NCBI RefSeq assembly: GCF_014297335.1
Contig: NZ_JACOQH010000010.1
Span: 42,207 to 106,206, forward strand
Source of the DNA: Roseburia_D yibonii
GTDB taxonomy: Bacteria > Bacillota > Clostridia > Lachnospirales > Lachnospiraceae
Reading direction: 5' to 3'
DNA: 64,000 nucleotides
Positions 50,424-60,075 of this stretch are shown piece after piece; position 1 is the first letter of the stretch, and each line of letters begins with the position of its first letter. A model generated the notes under the pieces. That model did no database searches. It saw only the letters and a list, made by a program, of their open reading frames with translations, and was not told where the DNA came from. The position numbers were made by a program, and so were the translations under genes.

Positions 50424-52377
50424 TTTCCGCTCCTGACGGCATTGGTTTCTCAGAGGTCATAAGAGACAGATTTCCGTCCGCATCTTCTGCGCACAGCAGC
50501 ATTCCTTCTGAAAGAACTCCTGCCAGTTTTGCCGGTTTTAAGTTTACAAGTACCATGACCTTTTTACCCACCATTTCTTCCGGGGTATAGTACTTATGGA
50601 TGCCGGAAACGATCTGCTTTACGCTGCTTCCGACCTTTACCTTGGAGCAGAGCAGTTTTTTGGACTTCGGAACTGCCTCACACGCGATCACTTCTCCGAT
50701 CTGGAACTGCAGTTTTTCAAAATCTTCAAAGGTGATCTCCGGTTTTGCCTCGATGTCGATTCCGCCTTCTTCGCCTGCGGCTGCTTCACTTTCCTCTTTC
50801 TTCGGATGAAGCTCTTCCACTTTCTTCATAACTTCTTCGATATCCAGACGCGCAAAGAGGATCTCCGGTGTCTCAGTCACTTGGGTTCCGCTTACATAAT
50901 GACCGAAGGTACCCAGCTCATCAAACGGAATCTCCTTGGTATTTAACTGTGCGAAGATCTTTTCCGCTGTATCCGGCATAAAGCTCTTTAAGAGCGTTGC
51001 TCCCATGGTGATGCCCTCTACCAGGTTGTATAATACCGTCTCAAGACGCGGCTTGGTCGCATCATCCTTTGCAAGGATCCACGGCGTTGTCTCATCGATA
51101 TATTTGTTGCAGCGCTTAAAAAGATTGAAGATTTCCGTGATCGCATCCGCTACACGAAGATCCGCCATCTTCTTCTCTACCTTTCCAACGGTCTCTGTCG
51201 CTACTTTCTTTAAGTCATCATCTACTGCTTCGCTCACCTTGGTATCCGTTACCACACCGCCAAAATACTTGTTGCTCATGGAGATGGTACGGTTTACAAG
51301 GTTTCCGAGCGTGTTCGCAAGATCAGAGTTAATTCTCTCTACTAAAAGATCCCAGGTGATCACACCGTCATTGTCAAATGGCATCTCATGCAGTACAAAA
51401 TAGCGCACCGCGTCTACACCAAAGAAATCTACCAGTTCATCCGCATACAGGACATTTCCTTTTGATTTACTCATCTTGCCGTCTCCAAGCAACAGCCACG
51501 GATGTCCGAATACCTGCTTTGGCAGTGGCAGATCGAGTGCCATCAGAAAGATCGGCCAGTAGATCGTATGGAAACGGATAATGTCCTTTCCGATCAGATG
51601 AAGATCCGCCGGCCAGTTTTTATTAAACAGCTCCGAGGAATTGCCATCCGCGTCATATCCGATCTTGGTGATATAGTTTGTCAGCGCATCCAGCCATACA
51701 TAAACGACATGCTTCGGATCAAAATCTACCGGGATTCCCCATTTAAAGGAAGTTCTGGATACACAAAGATCCTGAAGTCCCGGAAGCAGGAAATTGTTCA
51801 TCATCTCATTTTTTCTGGAAACCGGCTGGATAAATTCCGGATGTGTATTGATGTGCTCGATCAGGCGATCCGCATACTTGCTCATTTTAAAGAAATATGC
51901 CTCCTCCTTTGCCGGCTTTACTTCACGGCCGCAATCCGGGCACTTTCCGTCCACTAACTGTGACTCTGTCCAGAAAGATTCACACGGTGTACAGTAAAGT
52001 CCCTCATAGGATCCCTTGTAAATGTCACCTTTATCGTAGAGCTTCTTAAAGATCTTCTGAACCTGTTTCTTGTGATCCGCGTCGGTAGTACGGATAAAAT
52101 TATCATAGGAAGCATTCATCAGATCCCAGATCTTCTTTACCTCCGCAGATACCTGATCCACATATTCCTGCGGTGAGATTCCGGCTTCCTCTGCCTTTAA
52201 CTCGATCTTCTGGCCATGCTCATCGGTTCCTGTCTGGAAATAGACATCATAGCCTTCCTGTCTTTTGTAACGCGCGATCGCATCTGCAAGCACGATCTCA
52301 TAAGTATTCCCGATGTGCGGTTTGCCGGATGCGTATGCGATTGCAGTTGTCATATAAAATTTTCCTTTGTCTGCCAT
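50416..52377 (-). CDS. metG: Methionyl-tRNA synthetase
   Basis: A 653-residue class I synthetase. It has the HIGH-like PHIGNTYE, a zinc knuckle (CTPCES...CPDC), the KMSKSKG loop, an anticodon-binding helical domain and a C-terminal EMAP/Trbp-like tRNA-binding domain (FEKLQFQIGEVIACE ... LLCAEDADG). It charges tRNA-Met with methionine. Start 52377 is the first codon before DKGKFYMTT; a longer frame runs into the leader. Preceded by a T-box. Confidence 0.97.
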   Translation of the reverse strand: MADKGKFYMTTAIAYASGKPHIGNTYEIVLADAIARYKRQEGYDVYFQTGTDEHGQKIELKAEEAGISPQEYVDQVSAEVKKIWDLMNASYDNFIRTTDADHKKQVQKIFKKLYDKGDIYKGSYEGLYCTPCESFWTESQLVDGKCPDCGREVKPAKEEAYFFKMSKYADRLIEHINTHPEFIQPVSRKNEMMNNFLLPGLQDLCVSRTSFKWGIPVDFDPKHVVYVWLDALTNYITKIGYDADGNSSELFNKNWPADLHLIGKDIIRFHTIYWPIFLMALDLPLPKQVFGHPWLLLGDGKMSKSKGNVLYADELVDFFGVDAVRYFVLHEMPFDNDGVITWDLLVERINSDLANTLGNLVNRTISMSNKYFGGVVTDTKVSEAVDDDLKKVATETVGKVEKKMADLRVADAITEIFNLFKRCNKYIDETTPWILAKDDATKPRLETVLYNLVEGITMGATLLKSFMPDTAEKIFAQLNTKEIPFDELGTFGHYVSGTQVTETPEILFARLDIEEVMKKVEELHPKKEESEAAAGEEGGIDIEAKPEITFEDFEKLQFQIGEVIACEAVPKSKKLLCSKVKVGSSVKQIVSGIHKYYTPEEMVGKKVMVLVNLKPAKLAGVLSEGMLLCAEDADGNLSLMTSEKPMPSGAEIA

Positions 52378-52412
52378 CTTTTTATCTCCTCTTTTTCTTA
52401 TTGCTATATATA

Positions 52413-52705
52413 AAAAAACCGCCCTCACTTCCGGATCTTCCGGAAATGAAGACGGGATCAACCGTGTTACCACTTCACTTTACTCCTACCTCGCGGTAAA
52501 AGCCTCATCAGGTACAGCATCTGTTAAAAACGATGCGATACTCTCCGCTGTAACAGGCGGTCCTGTCAGAACTTATCCATCACGGTTCAGCCCTGCCACT
52601 CCAAAGCCATCTTCTATCTGCCTGCCTATACCCCGCTCTCAGCAATCCGGGACTCTCTGTCATATTTTTGCAGATATACTCTCTTTTTCAACGTGTTTAC
52701 ATTCG
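52413..52705 (-). promoter_or_regulatory. T-box leader of metG
   Basis: The minus strand carries a T-box sequence (GTGAAGTGGTAACACGG, 52461-52480) followed by a strong terminator (stem of about 16 bp, then T7 at about 52413). An ATG triplet in the stem I region (AGAAGATGGC) is the likely Met specifier. Uncharged tRNA-Met would allow read-through. This explains the gap between metG and 52751. Confidence 0.88.
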
Positions 52706-52713
52706 CTTTATTA

Positions 52714-52742
52714 AAACTATCACAGTCTTTTTCACTTGTCAA
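52714..52742 (-). promoter_or_regulatory. Promoter of metG leader
   Basis: A perfect TTGACA, 17 bp and TAGTTT preceded by TGA (extended -10) on the minus strand. Confidence 0.6.
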
Positions 52743-52750
52743 CTTTTTAC

Positions 52751-53116
52751 TCAGTCTTCAAAAAAGTCGTCCAGCTTTGTTCCGCAGCTTGCGCAGAAGC
52801 TTGCGTCCTCTGCAACTTCCGCTCCGCAGTTCGGACATTTCTTTGCTCCCTTTAAGTTCATAAGCTGTGTTTTCATATCTGATATCGCGCTTAAAGCCTC
52901 TTCAATGACGTTGCACTCTTCATAATCCAGAATGTCGTCATCCTTATGCGCTTCATAATATTTCTTTCCGATCAGCGCATACTGTTTCTCCACAAAGTCT
53001 TCCTTTGCGCGGATATCCATCTTTAATTTTGCCACACTTGAAAGTTCTTTTGCCTTCTCTGTTACATCTTTTCCGGCGCTCACGATCGTATCACCGATTT
53101 TTTCAAAAATTTCCAT
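52751..53116 (-). CDS. Zinc-ribbon protein with coiled-coil N-terminus
   Basis: The 121-residue cytoplasmic protein has a charged, helical N-terminal part (about 1-85) and a C-terminal zinc ribbon CPNCGAEV...CASCG, ending in acidic DDFFED. It resembles the small zinc-ribbon proteins common in Clostridia, often annotated DUF4429/zinc-ribbon, of unknown role. The start has AGGAG 8 bp upstream. It is a single gene upstream of the metG promoter. Confidence 0.78.
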   Translation of the reverse strand: MEIFEKIGDTIVSAGKDVTEKAKELSSVAKLKMDIRAKEDFVEKQYALIGKKYYEAHKDDDILDYEECNVIEEALSAISDMKTQLMNLKGAKKCPNCGAEVAEDASFCASCGTKLDDFFED

Positions 53117-53187
53117 CAGGCATCTCTCCTTTACCAATTTTTTATATTATAGTCTCTTTTTCCCGGATTTTCAATCATTTTGCATGC

Positions 53188-54162
53188 CTAACGCTTGCAG
53201 ATATATACCATATAAACCGCATAGACCAAAAGCATTACAATGCCTTCCCCGCGCGTGAGTTTCTTTTTGCTCTGCGCAAAGAACCATACTTCCAGGCTCA
53301 TGAAAATGAGCAGTATGATATCTATGATATTTTCCCGGATAAACTGGATCGGGCTTATCGCAGCCGCGATTCCGAGTACAAACAGGATGTTAAAGATATT
53401 CGATCCGATCACATTTCCGAGTGCCATATCCACTTCGTTTTTGCGTGCCGCAACAATAGAAGTCACAAGTTCCGGCAAAGATGTTCCGAGTGCCACGATC
53501 GTAAGACCGATCAGCGTCTGGCTCAGGCCAAATTCTGCCGCAATCACGGATGCGCCGTTTACGACCGCGTCTCCGCCGAGTGCAATACCGATCGCTCCCA
53601 CAACAATAAATACGATGCATTTCCATACCGGAAGGATCTCTACCTCATCCGCGATCTCCTGATCTTCCTGTTCCGCCGCCGTAATATCTCCGTCCCGTCT
53701 TGCCTTTAACGCGGATTTTACCATGATCACCAAAAATACCGCAAAGACCACGAGTAAAATGATTCCGTCCACTCTGCCAAGCGTCATTCCAAAATATCCG
53801 AGCACAAGTAACAGTCCCGCTACGATGATTGAAAACGGAAGGTCACGCTTTAACGTGTCTCTCTGTACTGCAAGCGGTGTAAAAAGCGCGCATACCCCAC
53901 AGACGACCATCAGATTAAAAATATTTGAACCTACGGCATTGCTGACTGCCAGCGAATTGTTATTCGTAATCGATGCCGTCACACTGACTGCACACTCCGG
54001 CAGACTGGTTCCCATTGCAACGACCGTCATACCGATGATGATCGATGGTACCCGCAGACGCTTCGCCACACTTGCGCTTCCGTCTACGAAAAAGTCTGCC
54101 CCTTTGATCAAAAAAATAAAACCAACGATCAGTGTGATAATTGCCACGATCAATTCTCTCAT
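53188..54162 (-). CDS. Calcium/sodium antiporter (CaCA family, YrbG-like)
   Basis: A 324-residue membrane protein with two inverted repeats, each carrying the alpha motif: GTSLPECAVSVTAS with SNAVGSNIFNLM, and GTSLPELVTSIVAA with GNVIGSNIFNILF. These form the ion-binding site of Na+/Ca2+ exchangers. An acidic loop (EEQEDQE-like) separates the halves. It lies downstream of mntP with a 62 bp gap, so both may answer to the manganese riboswitch or be separate. Confidence 0.94.
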   Translation of the reverse strand: MRELIVAIITLIVGFIFLIKGADFFVDGSASVAKRLRVPSIIIGMTVVAMGTSLPECAVSVTASITNNNSLAVSNAVGSNIFNLMVVCGVCALFTPLAVQRDTLKRDLPFSIIVAGLLLVLGYFGMTLGRVDGIILLVVFAVFLVIMVKSALKARRDGDITAAEQEDQEIADEVEILPVWKCIVFIVVGAIGIALGGDAVVNGASVIAAEFGLSQTLIGLTIVALGTSLPELVTSIVAARKNEVDMALGNVIGSNIFNILFVLGIAAAISPIQFIRENIIDIILLIFMSLEVWFFAQSKKKLTRGEGIVMLLVYAVYMVYICKR

Positions 54163-54224
54163 TCCATTTCTCCTTTTCTCTTATTGGTTTTTGTGGATCT
54201 TCCCACAAACCGGTAAAATATTAT

Positions 54225-54806
54225 TTACAATGCAAGGATACCCAGATGCTCCAGTAAAATCTTAAGTCCGAGCAGCACAAGGATCAGTCCGCCGACAAAC
54301 TCCGCTCTGTTTTTGTACTTGCTTCCGAAGAAATTGCCGATATAAACGCCGCCGACCGAGATCACAAATGTCGTACATCCAATGATCGAGATCGCTTCCA
54401 CGATCGGAGTTCCGAGAAACGCAAAGGTAATTCCTACAGCCAGCGCATCGATACTTGTCGCTACCGCAAGCACAAACATCTCTTTTATATTTAACGGCAC
54501 ATCCTCTTTTTTTACAACCCCATCTTCTTCTTTTTTTAGGGATTCTACCATCATTTTTCCACCGATAAATCCAAGCAGCACAAAAGCCACCCAGTGATCG
54601 ATGCTCTTGATGTAATGTTCAAACTGTCTGCCGAGCACCCAACCGATAAAAGGCATCAGTGCCTGAAATCCTCCAAAGAACAGTCCGATCGTCACGGTCT
54701 GCTTCTTGTTTACCTTGACCATGCCAAGACCCTTACAGACGGACACCGCGAACGCGTCCATCGACAATCCGATTCCCATTAAAAACAATTCAATAAATAA
54801 TGCCAT
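54225..54806 (-). CDS. mntP: Manganese efflux pump MntP
   Basis: The 193-residue protein has six helices with the paired motifs GIGLSMDAFAVSVCKG and VATSIDALAVGITFA, whose aspartates are essential in MntP. It exports Mn2+. A yybP-ykoY riboswitch precedes it, as for E. coli mntP. The start at 54806 has GAGGGTGA 6 bp upstream; an alternative ATG lies at 54821. Confidence 0.95.
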   Translation of the reverse strand: MALFIELFLMGIGLSMDAFAVSVCKGLGMVKVNKKQTVTIGLFFGGFQALMPFIGWVLGRQFEHYIKSIDHWVAFVLLGFIGGKMMVESLKKEEDGVVKKEDVPLNIKEMFVLAVATSIDALAVGITFAFLGTPIVEAISIIGCTTFVISVGGVYIGNFFGSKYKNRAEFVGGLILVLLGLKILLEHLGILAL

Positions 54807-54873
54807 TTGATTCACCCTCATTTCGTTTTTCTCCCCGAGTTTACGCAGCTTTGTCCATTTTCATAATATGTGT

Positions 54874-54914
54874 AAAAAAAAGCCCATGTATGCCCTTTTT
54901 TTCAGGCACACATG
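54874..54914 (-). terminator. Terminator of the manganese riboswitch
   Basis: CATGTGTGCC pairs with GGCATACATG (one G-U pair) and is followed by GGC and eight T on the minus strand. Its 5' arm overlaps the 3' end of the aptamer. Confidence 0.75.
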
Positions 54915-55026
54915 AGTCTCATTCTTTAAGATTTGCCAGGTCCGTCGGACCAGTCTGTTGACAAACCACGCTTTTTTAACTGCTTGCGCGAACTACTCCC
55001 TCAAGGAAATCTTTCGTTTTTAGAAA
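54908..55026 (-). promoter_or_regulatory. yybP-ykoY manganese riboswitch
   Basis: The minus strand shows GAGGGAGTAG, then GTCAACAGACTGG and a closing GAATGAGACTC, the conserved loop elements of the yybP-ykoY class. The downstream gene is mntP, matching the known Mn2+-sensing role. A terminator overlaps the 3' side, so Mn2+ binding would permit read-through. Confidence 0.8.
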
Positions 55027-55034
55027 TTTCCTCT

Positions 55035-55063
55035 AATATACCGAACTAATGATAAAATGTCAA
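55035..55063 (-). promoter_or_regulatory. Promoter of mntP leader
   Basis: Perfect TTGACA, 17 bp, TATATT on the minus strand, just upstream of the riboswitch. Confidence 0.75.
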
Positions 55064-55140
55064 TCCTAATTGATAAAAAGCTGGCAGTTGTACTAAAATA
55101 AATACATAATCTTCCATAAAACTTAGAAAACATTTTTCTG

Positions 55141-55170
55141 TTGACAAACTTCCTTTTCCATGTTTATAAT
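55141..55170 (+). promoter_or_regulatory. Promoter of tyrS leader
   Basis: Perfect TTGACA, 18 bp, perfect TATAAT on the plus strand, upstream of the tyrS T-box. Confidence 0.82.
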
Positions 55171-55177
55171 GGCGTTA

Positions 55178-55475
55178 GTTTCAAATTAAAAAAGGCAGTG
55201 ACAGGAACAAGTAGATTTAAGTGAAACAGACAGAAAGCAGCCGGTGGATGAGAGGCGCGTGGGAAGCTTATTTTGAATACCTCCTCAAGCCTTGCACCGA
55301 AATCCGCTTATGGATCACATTTCATAGACGTACAGTAGGCTGCAACGTTTTGCACCCGTTATCGTGCAAAAGTATTGATTGATACTTGCTGAGACAGGAA
55401 GCGTGAGTTTCCTGTAAACTAAGGTGGTAACACGAGCAGATACCTCGTCCTTTGATGGGACGGGGTTTTTTTATT
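55178..55475 (+). promoter_or_regulatory. T-box leader of tyrS
   Basis: The leader contains the T-box AAGGTGGTAACACG (55420-55434), a stem I region with TAC in GAATACCTCC as the likely Tyr specifier, and a terminator CCTCGTCC...GGGACGGGG followed by T7 at 55443-55475. Uncharged tRNA-Tyr favours read-through into tyrS. Confidence 0.92.
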
Positions 55476-55503
55476 CAATTTTTTATGAAAAAGGAGAGCA
55501 AAA

Positions 55504-56727
55504 ATGACAGTATATGACGAATTAGTTGCCCGCGGTCTGATCGCCCAGGTAACCGATGAAAAAGAGATCAAAGAACTCGTAAACAACGGAAAAGCCGTTT
55601 TCTACATCGGCTTCGACCCGACCGCAGACAGCCTGCATGTCGGACACTTTATGGCACTCTGCCTGATGAAACGTCTCCAGATGGCAGGCAACAAACCGAT
55701 CGCTTTGATTGGCGGCGGTACCGCAATGATCGGTGATCCGTCCGGACGTACCGACATGCGCCAGATGATGACCAAAGAGACGATCGACCACAACGTAGAA
55801 TGCTTCAAAAAGCAGATGAGCCGTTTCATTGATTTCTCCGATGACAAAGCGCTTTTGGTAAACAATGCGGACTGGCTCTTAGATCTGAACTATGTCGATG
55901 TACTGCGCGATATCGGACCGCATTTCTCCGTAAACCGCATGCTCACCGCAGAGTGCTACAAACAGCGTATGGAACGCGGTCTGAGCTTCCTGGAATTTAA
56001 CTACATGATCATGCAGAGTTTCGACTTCTACACCCTGTTCCAGAAATATGGCTGTAACATGGAATTCGGCGGGGATGACCAGTGGAGCAACATGCTCGGC
56101 GGTACCGAACTGATCCGCCGTAAGCTTGGAAAAGACGCTTACGCCATGACGATCAACCTCTTATTAAATTCCGAAGGAAAAAAGATGGGCAAAACCCAGT
56201 CCGGCGCTGTATGGCTTGATCCGAACAAGACATCTCCGTTTGAATTTTACCAGTACTGGAGAAATGTCTCCGACGCTGACGTTTTAAAATGCCTGCGCAT
56301 GCTCACTTTCCTGCCGTTAGAACAGATCGATGAGATGGACAAATGGGAAGGCAGCCAGTTAAATCAGGCAAAAGAGATCCTTGCATTCGAGCTGACCAAG
56401 CTGGTACATGGCGAAGAAGAAGCGAAAAAAGCCGAGGAAGGTGCGAAAGCTCTGTTTGCCGGCGGTGGAAATACCGACAATATGCCGACTACCGTTCTTG
56501 CCGCGGACGATTTCCGTGAAGATACGATCGATATCTTAACGCTTCTCGTAAAATCCGGGTTAAGCGCTTCCAGAAACGAAGCACGCCGTGCCGTAGAACA
56601 GGGCGGTGTCTCCTTAGACGGCGAAAAAGTAACCGATATCAAAGCTGCTTTTGAAAAAACCACTTTTTCCGGTGATGGCGTCGTAGTAAAACGTGGAAAG
56701 AAAAACTTCCGCAAGATCACTTTATAA
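55504..56727 (+). CDS. tyrS: Tyrosyl-tRNA synthetase
   Basis: The 407-residue class I synthetase has FDPTADSLHVGHF (HIGH), FGGDDQWSNM for tyrosine binding, KMGKTQSGAVW (KMSKS) and a C-terminal S4 RNA-binding domain (SGLSASRNEARRAVEQGGV). AAGGAG precedes the start. It follows its own T-box and a hairpin terminator closes the unit. Confidence 0.97.
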   Translation: MTVYDELVARGLIAQVTDEKEIKELVNNGKAVFYIGFDPTADSLHVGHFMALCLMKRLQMAGNKPIALIGGGTAMIGDPSGRTDMRQMMTKETIDHNVECFKKQMSRFIDFSDDKALLVNNADWLLDLNYVDVLRDIGPHFSVNRMLTAECYKQRMERGLSFLEFNYMIMQSFDFYTLFQKYGCNMEFGGDDQWSNMLGGTELIRRKLGKDAYAMTINLLLNSEGKKMGKTQSGAVWLDPNKTSPFEFYQYWRNVSDADVLKCLRMLTFLPLEQIDEMDKWEGSQLNQAKEILAFELTKLVHGEEEAKKAEEGAKALFAGGGNTDNMPTTVLAADDFREDTIDILTLLVKSGLSASRNEARRAVEQGGVSLDGEKVTDIKAAFEKTTFSGDGVVVKRGKKNFRKITL

Positions 56728-56763
56728 TAAAAATTCATGTAACATTTGTTACAATAACAGAAA

Positions 56764-56818
56764 GACCGACCCAGGCGTCAGAATTCCTTTTCCGGCGACC
56801 TGCGGTCGGTTTATTTTT
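56764..56818 (+). terminator. Terminator of tyrS
   Basis: A long hairpin (ACCGACC...GGTCGGT with inner CAGG/CCTG pairs) is followed by TTTATTTTTTT on the plus strand. It fills the gap to the convergent permease gene. Confidence 0.8.
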
Positions 56819-59188
56819 TTACTCTGTAATTAAGATCCTCGGCTCCACTTTTTTGATCTGTCCGGACAGAAGAAACGCAACGATCATAAAGATCAACGTT
56901 ACGATAGCTGCCGGCCGGATCATTGCCACCGGATCAAGCTTTGAGGAGAATGCCGCAATCCCGCAGCGCTGCAGAAATACTCCAACGATCGGATCCGTAA
57001 ACAGCGCACTGGAAATGATCCCGCCTATCCCTCCGATAGCGGAGACGATGCCAAAACGCAGTGCAAACATGATACGAAGTCTGTGTGAGGTAAAACCAAG
57101 AGACTTATAAATGCCCAGATCATTTTTCTCCTGATACAGGATCCGGCTTCCGGTCATGGCGATCACCACAAATATGAACAGAACCGAAATGACATACATC
57201 AGCTTTCGAAAGGCCTGCAGCGCCGATACGATACCGTCAAGCCCCGACCAGGAATCCGGATTATCTATCTGAATCCGGTCTCCATATGTTTCCTTCAATT
57301 CCCGGATCATCGACTTCGCTTTATCCGGATCTTTTAACACATAGTAGGTATAATACCGGTTTTCCTCCGTCAGCCCGAACTTTTCCGCCCCTTCTTTGCT
57401 GATCCCGAAATTTGCTCCCATATCATTGGCACACTGGTACACGCCGCTTATGATAAATTCCTCTGTTTTTCCATCATAATCGACCTCCACAACATCTCCA
57501 ATATCTTTTCCAATTTCCTTTGCTACCGTTTCCGTAACTAATATTTCATCTCCGTATTTGCATATCCGTCCACGCAGCAGATGATAAAGCTCCGGTTTTT
57601 CATTCACATTCATCAGGTAATCGATCTGATCCACCGAAGCATTCTTCATGACATACAAAAAAGAATCTTTGATTCCGGCCTTCTTTTGCATCCAGTCCTC
57701 GATCTCTTTTTTCAGCTCCTGCTCATCCGACCCATCATCCGTATACTTTATTCCGATATCATAAGATACTGTATTAAATTCCTGCATGAGACCATCCCCA
57801 TCCGGTCCGATCCACGCTCCGAGCCTTGCAGTCAGCGACAGGAAAAATACGAGCAGAGCCGTCACGATTCCGGCACTGATATACTGTTTTTTGCCGGAAA
57901 GCATCTGGCGGAACGCGAGATGAAAAGAAAGCCCCCGCTTATAGATCCCCGTTGTCATTCTGCTCTTAAAATGTACATCCTGTATTCCTCCGCGGATCGC
58001 GCGAATTGGCGTAATTTTGCCTACTTTTGCTGTTTTTGTAAAAATAACAACGAAAAGCAGCAATAAGATCACTCCGAGTGATGCTGCGCATATCCCTGCC
58101 GGCAGTGTTGCCGGGATCATCAGCCCGGTTGCCGGTATGATCAGACGATCGATATACCGCACCACCGGATACGTAGCCGGTATTCCGTATGCCATTCCAA
58201 GTACGATGGAGAAAAGATACTGATACATTTTTACCCGGCGCAGATCTTTGTTTGTAAAACCGATCGCCTTTAAAACACCCATGTTGGTATAATCCTGCTC
58301 GATTCCGGTCGTGATACTGTGGCTCAATACCACAACCGCCACAACGACGAGTACCGTCACAAATACGAGGAAGAAACCGACAAAAATATTTTGTGCAATC
58401 AGCATAAATCCTTCTATGGTCGTTTTGGAATAAGATCTATAGGTGTAGTTTTTCAGATCCGTATTCTCATTGAGTTCCTTTATAAATTCTTTTGTCTTCT
58501 GTCCGCTGTCTTTTTTTTGAAAAATATGCAGCATTTCCGCATCCGCAACGGTAGACGCGTCCCCTGCCATAAGCGCATTCTGTTCGAGTTCTTCCATTGA
58601 AGCCTTATTGATCAGCATGGTTTTCACCCCCATCATGGAACTTCCCGCAAACGGGTCTTCAAAAAATCCCCTAATCGTAAAACGCATTTGCTTTTCCTCA
58701 CCGGCGATCTGGATCTCTACCGAATCTCCGATGTCTACTCCATACATCGTGATAAACGATGGGGATACATACATTTCTCCGTCTTTTGGCTCTTTCGGAT
58801 TTTTCTGTATCCCGGTAAGATCTTCCTTATAAATATAATAATCATAATTTTCCGGTTCGTAGACTGCAAGCATTCCGTTATTCTGCGTTTGTTTTTTTCC
58901 AACCTTATACAATACCTGTTTGATCTTCTGCCGCTCCGTTTTCTCTGTACCGCGAAGTTCCTCAATCTGATCGATCAGCTCCTCTACGCCCGGCTGCTCG
59001 ATGATCCAGCTTGTCACATCACCGTAACCGACACGGTCTAACTGTTCGCTTTCATATACCCTGCTGTTCTGCCCGACCGCAAGTACTGCACAGAGTGCCA
59101 TCGTAATGATAAAAACAAGGATCAGCATACCAAAAAAAACGCCTTTTTGCTTTTTGATATTCTTTTTTAACAATAATATATACTTCAT
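56819..59188 (-). CDS. FtsX-type ABC permease with two FtsX domains
   Basis: A 789-residue membrane protein. A first helix is followed by a large extracellular domain, an FtsX-type three-helix bundle (about 270-390), a fourth helix near 430, a second extracellular domain and a second FtsX bundle at the C-terminus (from about 675). The duplicated LKAIGFTNKDLRR and YKSLGFTSHRLRI segments are the cytoplasmic coupling loops. This layout belongs to exporters for lipoproteins or antimicrobial peptides. Its ATPase gene is directly upstream (13 bp). A two-component system next door likely controls it. Confidence 0.88.
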   Translation of the reverse strand: MKYILLLKKNIKKQKGVFFGMLILVFIITMALCAVLAVGQNSRVYESEQLDRVGYGDVTSWIIEQPGVEELIDQIEELRGTEKTERQKIKQVLYKVGKKQTQNNGMLAVYEPENYDYYIYKEDLTGIQKNPKEPKDGEMYVSPSFITMYGVDIGDSVEIQIAGEEKQMRFTIRGFFEDPFAGSSMMGVKTMLINKASMEELEQNALMAGDASTVADAEMLHIFQKKDSGQKTKEFIKELNENTDLKNYTYRSYSKTTIEGFMLIAQNIFVGFFLVFVTVLVVVAVVVLSHSITTGIEQDYTNMGVLKAIGFTNKDLRRVKMYQYLFSIVLGMAYGIPATYPVVRYIDRLIIPATGLMIPATLPAGICAASLGVILLLLFVVIFTKTAKVGKITPIRAIRGGIQDVHFKSRMTTGIYKRGLSFHLAFRQMLSGKKQYISAGIVTALLVFFLSLTARLGAWIGPDGDGLMQEFNTVSYDIGIKYTDDGSDEQELKKEIEDWMQKKAGIKDSFLYVMKNASVDQIDYLMNVNEKPELYHLLRGRICKYGDEILVTETVAKEIGKDIGDVVEVDYDGKTEEFIISGVYQCANDMGANFGISKEGAEKFGLTEENRYYTYYVLKDPDKAKSMIRELKETYGDRIQIDNPDSWSGLDGIVSALQAFRKLMYVISVLFIFVVIAMTGSRILYQEKNDLGIYKSLGFTSHRLRIMFALRFGIVSAIGGIGGIISSALFTDPIVGVFLQRCGIAAFSSKLDPVAMIRPAAIVTLIFMIVAFLLSGQIKKVEPRILITE

Positions 59189-59201
59189 TCTGACTCACCC
59201 C

Positions 59202-59963
59202 CTACCATGACATGGAGGAGAGCCATGCGTCTACCTGCTTTTCCCTGTTTTTCGCGTCTTTACTCTCATAAGGCGGCATTTCCATTTCGCCGCTTATCTT
59301 TCCATCCTCCAGATAGAGAAAACGGTCTGCATGGATTGCGGCGCGGATATCGTGTGTTACCATCAAAATGCTCTGTCCCTGCCGGTTCAGCTCCGTCAAA
59401 AGATCCAGCACATCTTCGGTATTGCGCTTGTTTAATGCCCCGGTCGGCTCATCCGCAAAAATGATCTCAGGCTCATTCATCATCGCGCGGGCGATCGCTG
59501 CACGCTGTGCCTCTCCGCCGGACACCTGGGAAGGCAGACGATCTTTTGCATGCTCTACATGTGTCTGTGTAAGCAGCGCAAGCGCGCGTTCCCGCACTTC
59601 CTTCGTGCTCTTCTTCTGCCCCAGATAGCCGACCACAGCAGCATTTTCCAGAAGTGTCAAATTACTAATCAGATGCATCTGCTGAAAAATAAAACCGAAT
59701 TCCCTTGCTCGGATATCTGCCATCTGTTTTTCCGCGTAGGAGTTAAGCTCCTTATCTTTATAATAGATTTTGCCGTTCGTTGCTGTATCCATTCCGCTCA
59801 ACGTATACAAAAGTGTCGATTTTCCGGCTCCCGAAGATCCCATGATGACCGTAAAATCTCCCTTGTAAATCTCTAAATTTATCATATCGAGTACATGATT
59901 CTGTCCACCATTGTTCGCAAAACTTTTGCACAGATCAACAGCCTTTAAAATTTGTGTTTTCAT
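59202..59963 (-). CDS. MacB/LolD-type ABC ATPase
   Basis: The 253-residue ATPase has Walker A GSSGAGKST, signature VSGGEAQRAAIARA, Walker B IIFADEPTGALN and MVTHDIRAA, the typical form of the FtsX-permease partners. It is the first gene of a two-gene operon; GAAAGGA precedes the ATG. Direct repeats upstream match an OmpR-family activator site. Confidence 0.93.
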   Translation of the reverse strand: MKTQILKAVDLCKSFANNGGQNHVLDMINLEIYKGDFTVIMGSSGAGKSTLLYTLSGMDTATNGKIYYKDKELNSYAEKQMADIRAREFGFIFQQMHLISNLTLLENAAVVGYLGQKKSTKEVRERALALLTQTHVEHAKDRLPSQVSGGEAQRAAIARAMMNEPEIIFADEPTGALNKRNTEDVLDLLTELNRQGQSILMVTHDIRAAIHADRFLYLEDGKISGEMEMPPYESKDAKNREKQVDAWLSSMSW

Positions 59964-60012
59964 TTTTTGTCCTTTCTGTTATATCGATTGACTATGTTAT
60001 AACAAAAAAGTT

Positions 60013-60030
60013 TTTAAGAAGTCTTTAAGA
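60013..60030 (-). promoter_or_regulatory. Direct-repeat operator of the FtsX-type ABC operon
   Basis: On the minus strand TCTTAAA occurs twice with a 4-bp spacer, and 11 bp later lies TATAAC as -10 box. This is the same geometry as at 29602-29619. No good -35 hexamer is present. The regulator is probably the OmpR-type protein encoded at 61808-62497. Confidence 0.5.
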
Positions 60031-60075
60031 GATTTCTTTTTTGCATATTTTTCTTTTTCTGTCATAAGATATACT

